64,000 bases of DNA, from the NCBI RefSeq assembly GCF_029839275.1, contig NZ_JAOCAH010000010.1:124001-188000 (forward strand), given 5' to 3'. The notes below the pieces were generated by a model. That model did no database searches. It was given only the letters and a program-made list of their open reading frames with translations, and was not told where the DNA came from. Source of the DNA: Pseudomonas sp. GD03944. Lineage in GTDB: Bacteria > Pseudomonadota > Gammaproteobacteria > Pseudomonadales > Pseudomonadaceae. This document shows positions 48,694 to 56,646 of this stretch, in pieces; within the stretch, counting starts at the first letter, position 1, and every line of letters starts with the position of its first letter. The translations under genes and the position numbers were made by a program.

Positions 48694-48765
48694 GAAGACA
48701 TCCGCCGCGGCGGTTGACCCTGGTTTGCGCGCAGCACCGCCCGACCCTTCTACGAGAGACTCGCT

Positions 48766-49536
48766 ATGGCACTGGCCAAACGCATCATCCCCTGCCTGGA
48801 CGTGGACAACGGCCGTGTGGTCAAGGGCGTCCAGTTCGAGAACATCCGCGATGCCGGTGACCCGGTCGAGATCGCCCGCCGCTACAACGAGCAGGGCGCC
48901 GACGAAATCACCTTCCTCGACATCACCGCCAGCGTCGATGGCCGTGACACCACCCTGCACACCGTCGAGCGCATGGCCAGCCAGGTGTTCATCCCGCTGA
49001 CCGTGGGTGGTGGCGTGCGCACCGTGCAGGACATCCGCAACCTGCTGAACGCCGGTGCGGACAAGGTTTCGATCAACACCGCCGCGGTGTTCACCCCGGA
49101 GTTCGTCGGCGAGGCCGCCGATCGTTTCGGTTCGCAGTGCATCGTGGTCGCCATCGACGCCAAGAAGGTCTCGCTGCCGGGTGAAACTCCGCGCTGGGAA
49201 ATCTTCACCCACGGCGGCCGCAAGCCCACCGGGCTGGATGCGGTGCAGTGGGCCAAAAAGATGGAAGACCTGGGGGCCGGCGAGATTCTCCTGACCAGCA
49301 TGGACCAGGACGGCGTCAAGAGCGGCTACGACCTGGGCGTGACCCGGGCCATTTCCGAAGCCGTGGGCATCCCGGTGATCGCCTCCGGCGGCGTGGGCAA
49401 CCTGGAGCACCTGGCGGCCGGGATTCTCGAAGGCAAGGCGGCGGCGGTGCTGGCGGCCAGCATCTTCCACTTCGGCGAATACACCGTGCCGGAAGCCAAG
49501 GCGTACCTGGCCAGTCGCGGCATCGTGGTGCGCTGA
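48766..49536 (+). CDS. hisF: HisF, IGP synthase cyclase subunit
   Basis: 256 aa TIM barrel. The catalytic Asp11 ([14 protein letters not shown]) and Asp130 (VVAIDAKKV) are both present, as are the phosphate loops VGGGVRTV and [11 protein letters not shown]. With HisH it forms imidazole-glycerol phosphate and AICAR. It is the last gene of the cluster. Confidence 0.97.
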   Translation: MALAKRIIPCLDVDNGRVVKGVQFENIRDAGDPVEIARRYNEQGADEITFLDITASVDGRDTTLHTVERMASQVFIPLTVGGGVRTVQDIRNLLNAGADKVSINTAAVFTPEFVGEAADRFGSQCIVVAIDAKKVSLPGETPRWEIFTHGGRKPTGLDAVQWAKKMEDLGAGEILLTSMDQDGVKSGYDLGVTRAISEAVGIPVIASGGVGNLEHLAAGILEGKAAAVLAASIFHFGEYTVPEAKAYLASRGIVVR

Positions 49537-49594
49537 TCGACCCCGTGCACCGCTCTAGGGCGGGTGATCCGGCGCTCACTAAACGACGATCGAG

Positions 49595-49614
49595 GTTTTG
49601 GTCTGCACCAAAAC
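49595..49614. promoter_or_regulatory. Perfect inverted repeat upstream of the first binding-protein gene
   Basis: GTTTTGGT-CTGC-ACCAAAAC is a perfect 8-bp dyad 53 nt before the start at 49667. It can form a hairpin and includes TGCACCA, the half-site of NtrC-type dyads, though the spacing differs. It is a candidate operator. Confidence 0.45.
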
Positions 49615-49666
49615 AGGGCTAAGCTTGGCCGCGCTTTTTTATGGAAAATCCCTGACAGGGTAGGAA

Positions 49667-50425
49667 ATGGTTATGTGGAAGCGGTTGCTGATGGGCGTGG
49701 GTGCCCTGGTGTTGATGTCTGGAATGGCTAGAGCGGAAATCGACCCGAACTACCGTGTGGTGTTGCTCACGGAAAACTTCCCCCCCTACAACATGGCGAT
49801 CAACGGCAAGAACTTCGCCCAGGAGGACAACATCGACGGCATCGCCGCCGATATCGTGCGCGAGATGTTCAAGCGTGCCGGCATCCCGTACAGCCTGACC
49901 CTGCGTTTCCCCTGGGACCGCATCTACAACCTGGCGCTGGAAAAGCCGGATCACGGCGTGTTCGTGACGGCGCGCCTGCCGGAGCGCGAGCAACTGTTCA
50001 AGTGGGTCGGCCCGATCGGCCCGGACGACTGGGTGCTGCTCGGCAAGGGCGACAGTCCGATCACTCTGGCCAGCCTGGACGATGCCAAGCGCTACAAGGT
50101 CGGTGCCTACAAGGGCGACGCCATCGCCGAGCACCTGGAGAAGCAGGGCCTGGCACCGGTCACCGCGTTGCGCGACCAGGAAAACGCCAAGAAACTGATG
50201 GCTGGCCAGATCGACCTGTGGGCCACCGGCGATCCGGCGGGCCGTTACCTGGCCAAGCAGGAAGGTGTCACCGGCCTGAAAACCATCCTGCGCTTCGACA
50301 GTGCCGAGCTGTACCTGGCGCTGAACAAGGAAGTGCCCGACGCCGTGGTGCAGAAGCTGCAGGCCGAACTGGACAAGATGCGCCAGGAAGGCCTGGTGGA
50401 CCAGATCCTCAACAGCTACCTGTAA
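49667..50425 (+). CDS. Orphan periplasmic solute-binding protein (copy 1 of tandem pair)
   Basis: 252 aa. ATG at 49667 or 49673 are both possible, with AGGG and TAGGAA ahead of them. The signal peptide ends MARA. The SBP_bac_3-type fold begins VVLLTENFPPYNMAINGKNF and includes VREMFKRAGIPYSLTLRFPW and VGAYKGDAIAEHLEKQGL. It ends in LNSYL. It is ~65% similar by eye to the gene at 50746. No permease or ATPase lies nearby, so it may serve a distant transporter or a sensor. Confidence 0.85.
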   Translation: MVMWKRLLMGVGALVLMSGMARAEIDPNYRVVLLTENFPPYNMAINGKNFAQEDNIDGIAADIVREMFKRAGIPYSLTLRFPWDRIYNLALEKPDHGVFVTARLPEREQLFKWVGPIGPDDWVLLGKGDSPITLASLDDAKRYKVGAYKGDAIAEHLEKQGLAPVTALRDQENAKKLMAGQIDLWATGDPAGRYLAKQEGVTGLKTILRFDSAELYLALNKEVPDAVVQKLQAELDKMRQEGLVDQILNSYL

Positions 50426-50745
50426 CGACGTCTTCCTCCCAGCCCGCACTCGCGGGCCGTCTGGCCCAGCCCTCAGCGGCGGGGCCTGATTTCCCCTTAC
50501 CCCTCTGTTTCGCGGCCTGCGCCACGGCGTGCGGCTGCCGTCTGCTCGTTCCTTGCGCTTCTCTTGCCTGCCTGTCACCTGCCTGGATGGTGCAATTTAT
50601 GCATCGGCGAGCGCCATGGTTTTTCGGGTGGGTTTGCTTTCCTGGCTGTTCGACCTATGGTGTTCATTCGCGCCGATCAGGAGATCGCCAGACGCACGGA
50701 CGCTGCCAACCATAAAAAACACAACGTATGCGAGCAGGGGAAAGG
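50426..50745. other. Intergenic region between the tandem binding-protein genes
   Basis: 320 bp with no credible gene. A hairpin GCCCGC-ACTC-GCGGGC sits at 50442-50457, just after copy 1. The length suggests that copy 2 has its own promoter rather than being the second gene of an operon. Confidence 0.5.
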
Positions 50746-51501
50746 ATGATGAAGGCAGTAAAGAAAGGGCTTTTTCTAGGGCTGTTGTTGAGTGCCTGTA
50801 TGGCGCGGGCCGAGCTGCCCGAGGACTACAAGGTGGTATTGCTCACGGAGAATTTCCCACCTTTCAACATGTCGGTGGACGACAAGAACTTCGCCCGTGA
50901 CGACGGCATCGATGGCATCAACGCCGAAATCGTTCGTGAGATGTTCAAGCGCGCCAACATCAATTACACGCTGACCCTGCGCTTTCCCTGGGACCGGCTC
51001 TATCGCCTGACCCTCGATAAACCCAACTACGGGCTGTTCTCCACCACCTTCACCCCCGAGCGCCAGCCGCTGTTCAAGTGGGTTGGCCCATTGGCCAAGA
51101 CCGGCTGGGTGCTGCTGGCTGCACCGGGCAACAACCTGAGCGTGGCAAGCCTCAAGGACGCCGGTCAGTACACCATCGGCGCCTACAAGAACGACGCGGT
51201 CAGCCAGCACCTGGAAAGCCAGGGCCTGTCGCCGGTCAACGCCCTGCGTGACCAGGAAAACGTGAAGAAGCTGCTCGCCGGCAAGATCGACCTGTGGGCC
51301 ACCACCGACCCGGTCGGCCGCTACCTGGCCAAGCAGGAAGGTGTCAGCGGCCTGAACACCGTGCTGCGCTTCAACGATGCCGAGCTTTACCTGGCCTTGA
51401 ACAAGGACACCCCGGACGAAGTGGTGCAGCGCCTGCAGAAGGCCCTGGACGAGCTGCGCAACGAAGGCTTTGTCGAAGAAATGACCAACAGCTACCTGTA
51501 A
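50746..51501 (+). CDS. Orphan periplasmic solute-binding protein (copy 2 of tandem pair)
   Basis: 251 aa from the ATG at 50746 (AGGGGAAAGG upstream; an ATG at 50749 is also possible and one at 50728 precedes the site). The signal peptide ends MARA. It shares long stretches with copy 1: VVLLTENFPPFNMSVDDKNF, VREMFKRANINYTLTLRFPW and the C-terminal NSYL. The ligand-side region differs (GLFSTTFTPERQPLFKWVGP against GVFVTARLPEREQLFKWVGP), hinting at different ligands. A terminator follows. Confidence 0.85.
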   Translation: MMKAVKKGLFLGLLLSACMARAELPEDYKVVLLTENFPPFNMSVDDKNFARDDGIDGINAEIVREMFKRANINYTLTLRFPWDRLYRLTLDKPNYGLFSTTFTPERQPLFKWVGPLAKTGWVLLAAPGNNLSVASLKDAGQYTIGAYKNDAVSQHLESQGLSPVNALRDQENVKKLLAGKIDLWATTDPVGRYLAKQEGVSGLNTVLRFNDAELYLALNKDTPDEVVQRLQKALDELRNEGFVEEMTNSYL

Positions 51502-51543
51502 TCAGCGCGCTGTCTGGCGCCGGGGAAACCCGGCGGATCGCGG

Positions 51544-51579
51544 AACGCCCGGTCCCTTGTGGTGCCGGGCGTTTTGTTT
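51544..51579 (+). terminator. Terminator of the second binding-protein gene
   Basis: AACGCCCGG and CCGGGCGTT form a 9-bp stem over a 12-nt loop, followed by TTTGTTT. It overlaps the 3' end of the convergent M20 gene by one base. Confidence 0.85.
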
Positions 51580-53075
51580 CAGGGAGCGGCAGGCGTGTTC
51601 AGGCTCTGCAGCAGCCGGTAATAAAAGCCGCTGGCGTTGGCCAGGGTGTCGATGCCGATCCGCTCGTTGGTGCCGTGCATGCGCGGCAGGTCTTCGCGGT
51701 CCATCAGCAGCGGGCTGAAACGGAAGATGTTTTCGGTCAGCGGCTCGTAGTGCCGTGAATCGGTGCCGCCCACCGTGAGGTTGGGGCTGACCAGGGTGTT
51801 GGCGAAGCTGGCGCGGATCACCTCGGCGAACTGCGTGTAGGCCTTGCCGCGCACATCCGTCACCGCTGACGGTTCGCGGCCGGCGGGCATCACCTTGACG
51901 CTGACCTGGTCGTCCGCCACCGCGGCGCGCACATGGGCGGCCACGCTCTCGATGCTGTCGCGCGGGTGGATGCGCAGGTTCAGCGTGGCGCGGGCACTGG
52001 GTGGCAGCACGTTTTCCTTGATGCCGCCGCGCAGCAGGGTCGGCGACAGCGAGGTTTGCAACTGTGCGGCCCCGGCCGGCGAGGCCGACAGCTGTTGCTC
52101 GACCAGCGGGCCGAACAGCCACAGGTTGGCGAAGATTATCCGGTAGCCGAAGGACTGGGCCGGCGTGAAGCTGGCCAGCAAATCCCCCGTGGGGCCGTCG
52201 AAGCCGCGGGCGAAGGGGGCATCGCCGACCCGTTGCAATGCCAGGCTGAGGCGGCCGATGGCGGTCTCGTCGAAGGGAGGCGGTTGCGAGGAATGCCCGC
52301 CCTGGGCATTGGCCTGCAAGGTGAGGCTGACATACCCCTTCTCGGCGATGCCCACCACGGCGACATCCTGGGTGATGCCGGGAATCTGCCCGCGCACCAC
52401 GAAGCCACCTTCGTCGCTGACCCAGGCCAGGCGCGTGCCCTGTTCCAGCAGGCGCGCGGCGATGCGCCGGTTGCCCTGGTGACCGCCGATTTCCTCGTCG
52501 TGACCGAACGCCAGCAGCACGTCCCGTTGCGGCTGGAAGCCCTGACCGATCAGGGTTTCCACCGCTTCCAGGATCGCCACCATGGAGCCCTTGCTGTCGA
52601 TGGCGCCGCGGCCCCAGATGAAGCCGTCGGCAATCGCACCGGAGAACGGCGGGTGTACCCACTGGTTTTCGGTGCCCGGGGCCACGGGCACCACGTCCTG
52701 GTGCGCCATCAGCAGGGCAGGGGGCAACTGGCGATCCGTGCCCGGCCAGCGCAGCAGGATGCTCGGGCTGCCGGTGTCTTCGTTGAGGGTGGTAGCGCTG
52801 ATCCGTGGGTAGTGCTCGCTCAGCCAGGCCCGCATGCCGGCGAAGGCGGCGTCGCTGGCCGCCAGCTGGCTGGCCGGTGCGCCTACCTGGTGGGACAGGG
52901 TCGGCAGGCGGATGGCCGCCGCCAGGCTCTCGGCGGCGCGCTGGGCGTCCAGGCCCTCGGGCAGCGTGACGGGTGAGGTGTTGACGGCCACCGGCGGCAG
53001 CAACAGGGTACGGCCGACCACCACGGCCGCCAGGCCGAGCAGGGCGAGGGGCAGAATCAGCAACAGTCGTTTCAT
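51579..53075 (-). CDS. M20-family metallopeptidase / amidohydrolase (carboxypeptidase S, PM20D1-like)
   Basis: 498 aa. An N-terminal hydrophobic segment (LLLILPLALLGLAAVVVG) anchors or exports it. The two-zinc ligand set is visible: LMAHQDVVPV, WGRGAIDSKGS, HDEEIGG with the catalytic Glu pair, and GGTDSRHYEPL. A lid domain lies between ~235 and ~380. The long length and anchor fit the CPS1/PM20D1 branch, which hydrolyses N-acyl amino acids or peptides. It is 18 nt downstream of the acylase gene with AGGAG, so they form one operon. Confidence 0.85.
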   Translation of the reverse strand: MKRLLLILPLALLGLAAVVVGRTLLLPPVAVNTSPVTLPEGLDAQRAAESLAAAIRLPTLSHQVGAPASQLAASDAAFAGMRAWLSEHYPRISATTLNEDTGSPSILLRWPGTDRQLPPALLMAHQDVVPVAPGTENQWVHPPFSGAIADGFIWGRGAIDSKGSMVAILEAVETLIGQGFQPQRDVLLAFGHDEEIGGHQGNRRIAARLLEQGTRLAWVSDEGGFVVRGQIPGITQDVAVVGIAEKGYVSLTLQANAQGGHSSQPPPFDETAIGRLSLALQRVGDAPFARGFDGPTGDLLASFTPAQSFGYRIIFANLWLFGPLVEQQLSASPAGAAQLQTSLSPTLLRGGIKENVLPPSARATLNLRIHPRDSIESVAAHVRAAVADDQVSVKVMPAGREPSAVTDVRGKAYTQFAEVIRASFANTLVSPNLTVGGTDSRHYEPLTENIFRFSPLLMDREDLPRMHGTNERIGIDTLANASGFYYRLLQSLNTPAAP

Positions 53076-53093
53076 CGCAGGCTCCTGGTTCCG

Positions 53094-55469
53094 TTAGGGG
53101 CGCAGTGTCAGCTGGCTGCGGGTGTGGCGTTGCACATCGTCCTGGTCGAGGTGCATGGGCTGGTACTCGCCGCGCACGTAGGCCTTGGCCTGGTCCTGGT
53201 AGTGCCTGTCGAACGGCACGCCGCTCTGGCCCACGGGGTTGATGCCCAGCGCGGTGCTGGCGTCGTTGAGGTCGATCAGGCGCCGCGTGGATGGACCATA
53301 GACCACCGACCACGGGGCGGGCCCCACCTTGTGCGACAGGTTGTTCGGCGTCTCGTGGCCGCCGGGCACCTCGAACGGGCCGACGTTCAGCACCGTGTCC
53401 AGTGGCTTCTGCTGGCCTAGGGGGTGGCCGTGTACCAGGGTATGGGCCGGGCCCCACTGCCAGGTGGCCGGGTCTTGGCCGAGAGTACTTTGCAGGTGGG
53501 CGATGCTCGTCCGCCAGGCGGCCTTGACGATATCGGCGCGGCTTTCCGTGGCCTCGGTGCCCCGGTCGTTCCACCAGGGCGAGTCGGCGTTGGCGGTGAG
53601 GCGCGGCAGGGCGCTGTCCAGCACGCGGGTGAACAGCAGGCTGTCGAAGAAGCTGTCGCCCAGTTCGTCATGCATGGCCTGGCGGGTCAACTGATAGACC
53701 AGCTGGTTGAACAGGGTGGTGGCGACGGAGTCCACGCGGTGGTCACCGTCCCAGGCCGCCAGTTGCTCGACCAGCGCGCGCTGCTGGTCGTCGCTGGCCG
53801 CGGCGCGCAGTTCGTCGAGGATCGGTGCCAGCACGCGCGGACCGTAGCCGGTGCCGGTGTCGAGCTGCAGGGCCTGGCTGTTCTGCAGGTCCCATTTGAC
53901 GTCCGCATCGGCGAGGTGCTGGTTCAGGCGCTGACCGCGATCGGGCAGGTTGTAGTAGCCGGGGACCTCGATGCCGGTGGGCGACAGGGGCTGGTAGTTG
54001 GCCGAGACGATGTAGCCACGCTGTGGGTTTTCTTCCTGGGGGTTGTCGGTGAAGGGATGATAGCCGTCCTTCTCCGCCTCGCCGCTGGCGCCATCGAGGA
54101 TGAAGCTCGGGTTGACCCCCGCCGGGCGGCGCGGCAGTTTCGCGGCGGCCCACCAGCCGATGTCGCCCTGGGCATTGGCCCAGACCACGTTGAGGCCCGG
54201 GGCCTCGATCTTTTCCACCGCGGTACGGGCCTTGTCCAGACTCTCGGCTTGGTTGAGCTGGTAGAAAGCGTCGAGGATCGGGTTGTCGGTTTCCAGGAAG
54301 GTCCACCACAGGGCGATCGGCGTGCTGCCCGACGGGTTGCCCAGGGTGTCGTTGATCAGCGGGCCGTGGGGCGAGCGGCGCAGGGTCACGGTGACCGGCT
54401 CGGCGCCTTTGACCAGGATGGTTTCCTCGCGCTGCTGCAGGTCGACCCACGCGTCGCGGTGGCGCACTTGGTTGGGGTTGTTCGGGTTGACGGTCTCGGC
54501 GACGAGGTCGACGTCGTCGTTCTGGAACATGGTCAGGCTCCAGGCGAAGTCCCGGTTGTGCCCCAGGGAGGCGGTGGGGTTGAGGGCCTGGTAGTGACCG
54601 TAGAGCTCGAAGCCGGGGTAGCTCACGTGGGCCTCGTACCACACCGCGGGCACGGCGAAGCGGATATGCGGGTCGCCCGCCAGCAGTGGCTTGCCGCTGG
54701 CCGTGCGGCTGCCGGACACCGCCCAGGCGTTGCTGCCCTCGAACTGCGGCAGGCCGGCGTCGAGCAGCGCCTCGTGGCTGATCCGGGCAATGGCGCCGAG
54801 GTCCTTCCAGTCCCCGGCGGCCAGGGGCTGGCCGACCACGCCTTCGGGGTGCCAGTCGAGGTCGAAGACGTCCAGGTACTCGCTGCCCAACTGGTCGCGC
54901 ACGTAGCTGAGCACCGGCTCGGTGCGGAACGCGGCGGCGAAGCTGTAGGCCATGTAGCCGGCCACGCTGAGGGTGTCGGCGGCGGTGAAGGGGCGCGGCT
55001 GGATGCCCAGCAGGTCGAACTCCATCGGCGCCGGACGGCTGGCCTGGTACTGGTTGATACCGTCCAGGTAGGCCTGCAGGGCCACGGTCGCCGGGCTGTT
55101 CGGGTCGAGTTTCGCGGCGTAGGCATCGGCGTGCTGGCGGATACCCAGGGTGCGGAACAGGCGGTCGGTTTCCAGCAGCGGGGCGCCGAGCACTTCGGCC
55201 AGTTCACCCCGGGCCAGGCGGCGCATCATTTCCATCTGGAACAGGCGGTCCTGAGCGTGCACGAAGCCCAGGGCACGGTACATGTCGGTTTCGTTCTGCG
55301 CCTGGATGTGCGGTACGCCCCGTTCGTCGTAGCGCACCTCGACCGGCGCCTGCAGGTGCTGCAGCGTCAGCTCGCCCTCGCGCAGGGGCTGCTTGCTGTC
55401 GACGTACCAGTAGCCGCCGGCGGCGCTGGCGGCCACGACGACGGCGATGACGGTCAGGGTGCGTTTCAT
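53094..55469 (-). CDS. Penicillin/AHL-acylase family Ntn hydrolase
   Basis: 791 aa. An N-terminal signal or anchor (residues ~4-22) leads to the alpha subunit; the autocatalytic cleavage site is at EG|SNAW, so Ser246 becomes the N-terminal nucleophile of the beta subunit. VHAQDRLFQMEMMRRLARGE is the family's helical motif. Size and layout match the periplasmic AHL acylases PvdQ, QuiP and especially HacB (PA0305). It should cleave an amide bond in an N-acyl compound. Whether the substrate is an acyl-homoserine lactone, an N-acyl amino acid or a lipopeptide cannot be told. Confidence 0.88.
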   Translation of the reverse strand: MKRTLTVIAVVVAASAAGGYWYVDSKQPLREGELTLQHLQAPVEVRYDERGVPHIQAQNETDMYRALGFVHAQDRLFQMEMMRRLARGELAEVLGAPLLETDRLFRTLGIRQHADAYAAKLDPNSPATVALQAYLDGINQYQASRPAPMEFDLLGIQPRPFTAADTLSVAGYMAYSFAAAFRTEPVLSYVRDQLGSEYLDVFDLDWHPEGVVGQPLAAGDWKDLGAIARISHEALLDAGLPQFEGSNAWAVSGSRTASGKPLLAGDPHIRFAVPAVWYEAHVSYPGFELYGHYQALNPTASLGHNRDFAWSLTMFQNDDVDLVAETVNPNNPNQVRHRDAWVDLQQREETILVKGAEPVTVTLRRSPHGPLINDTLGNPSGSTPIALWWTFLETDNPILDAFYQLNQAESLDKARTAVEKIEAPGLNVVWANAQGDIGWWAAAKLPRRPAGVNPSFILDGASGEAEKDGYHPFTDNPQEENPQRGYIVSANYQPLSPTGIEVPGYYNLPDRGQRLNQHLADADVKWDLQNSQALQLDTGTGYGPRVLAPILDELRAAASDDQQRALVEQLAAWDGDHRVDSVATTLFNQLVYQLTRQAMHDELGDSFFDSLLFTRVLDSALPRLTANADSPWWNDRGTEATESRADIVKAAWRTSIAHLQSTLGQDPATWQWGPAHTLVHGHPLGQQKPLDTVLNVGPFEVPGGHETPNNLSHKVGPAPWSVVYGPSTRRLIDLNDASTALGINPVGQSGVPFDRHYQDQAKAYVRGEYQPMHLDQDDVQRHTRSQLTLRP

Positions 55470-55536
55470 CGGGGGCGATCCTTATTGTTCTGTGATGGGG
55501 CACGGCGCCATTCTGGTCAGGGGAGCGGCTGATGGC

Positions 55537-55575
55537 ATTGACCAAATGGCGCAAGACTGAAAGTCTTTGGTCAAT
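55537..55575. promoter_or_regulatory. Large nested inverted repeat in the acylase/AraC divergent promoter
   Basis: ATTGACCA (55537-55544) pairs with TGGTCAAT (55568-55575), and inside, AAGACT (55553-55558) pairs with AGTCTT (55562-55567). All arms are perfect; only the left side has an 8-nt insert. It lies 16 nt before the AraC start and ~68 nt before the acylase start. A related TCTGGTCAGG is at 55512-55521. Likely the operator of the AraC protein. Confidence 0.6.
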
Positions 55576-55590
55576 TGTCACGAGGTAATC

Positions 55591-56646
55591 ATGGATACCG
55601 CACCCAGTCAGACTGTTGCCGCGACGCTGACCCATTCCTCCACCCTGCGCCGCCTGCTCTACGAGTCCCTGGCGGCCCTGGGCCTGGACCCGACCGATAC
55701 CTACCGCCGGGCCTATCAGGGCGTGCCGCTGTCGCCGCCGCGCCTGGTGGCCCGGGAGGAGCACGACAACGCACCGCGGTTCTGGCAGGCCCTGGAAGGC
55801 ATCAGCGGCGACGTCGACATCGGCCTGCACCTGGGCGAGGTGATGAGGCCGCGGCCCATGGACGTGGTGGGCTACCTGCTGTTGGCCAGCGCCGACCTGC
55901 GCCAGGCGCTGGAATGCTTCGTGCGGTTCCAGCACATCCTGTCCGGCGGTTTCGTCGCGCGCCTGGAGGACCGGGGCGACCGGGCACACCTGATCATCGA
56001 CCTCAATTACCGCGGGGTAGGCTCGCTGCGCCAGCAGATGGAGTGCCTGGCGCTGCTGATCTTCAAGATGCTGGCCAGCGTCACCGACGAAGATTTCCAA
56101 CTGGTGGGCGTGGACTTCCGTCACCCGGCGCCGCGTCGCCTCAGCGAGCATCGGCGCCTGTTCGGCCTGCTGCCGCGTTTCGGCCAGCGGCATGATGCCC
56201 TGGTGTTCGAGCAGGGCCTGCTGACTCGTCCGTCGCGCAGCGCCAACCCGCGCCTGTTCACCCTGCTATGGGCCGAGGCCGAGCAGGAGCTGGCCGAACT
56301 GGTGGAGAACCAGTTGCTCAACCGGGTGCGCTACTGGTTGGGGGTGAACCTGGGCGTTCAGCTGTGCAGCCTGGCCGAGTGCGCGCGGGCCCTGGACCTG
56401 ACCAGCAGCGGCCTGCAGCGGGCGCTGGCCGAGCAGGGCAGCAGCTTTCGCCTGCTGCATGATGAGGCGCGCCGTGGCCGCGCCGCCGATCTGCTGGAGG
56501 CCGGCCAGGCCATTCGTGACGTGGCGCGCGCCTGCGGGTTCGCCGAGCTGTCGCCGTTCTACCGGGCGTTCCGCCGCTGGCAGGGCACCACGCCGGAAAC
56601 GTACCGCGCCCAGTGGCTGGCGTCTCAGGCGGGCTGTAGCCGGTAG
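55591..56646 (+). CDS. AraC-family transcriptional regulator (OruR/Arabinose_bd type)
   Basis: 351 aa from the ATG at 55591, preceded by ACGAGG; an in-frame TTG at 55567 lies inside the inverted repeat. The N-terminal domain (residues ~20-230) resembles the PF12625 domain of OruR-like regulators. The C-terminal double HTH includes [20 protein letters not shown] and [20 protein letters not shown]. It is divergent from the acylase-M20 operon and likely controls it. Its 3' end overlaps the convergent chemoreceptor gene by 22 nt. Confidence 0.87.
   Translation: MDTAPSQTVAATLTHSSTLRRLLYESLAALGLDPTDTYRRAYQGVPLSPPRLVAREEHDNAPRFWQALEGISGDVDIGLHLGEVMRPRPMDVVGYLLLASADLRQALECFVRFQHILSGGFVARLEDRGDRAHLIIDLNYRGVGSLRQQMECLALLIFKMLASVTDEDFQLVGVDFRHPAPRRLSEHRRLFGLLPRFGQRHDALVFEQGLLTRPSRSANPRLFTLLWAEAEQELAELVENQLLNRVRYWLGVNLGVQLCSLAECARALDLTSSGLQRALAEQGSSFRLLHDEARRGRAADLLEAGQAIRDVARACGFAELSPFYRAFRRWQGTTPETYRAQWLASQAGCSR

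Noticed and set aside
49621-49645. Possible sigma-54 promoter TTGGCCGCGC before the first binding-protein gene
   Set aside because: No GC at the -12 position; the resemblance is limited to GG and a T-run.
53424-55532. 702-aa antisense frame over the acylase gene
   Set aside because: Shadow of a well-supported Ntn hydrolase gene with matching motifs on the other strand.
55567-55590. TTG start extending the AraC protein by 8 residues
   Set aside because: It lies in the inverted repeat and lacks a ribosome site, whereas the ATG at 55591 follows ACGAGG.
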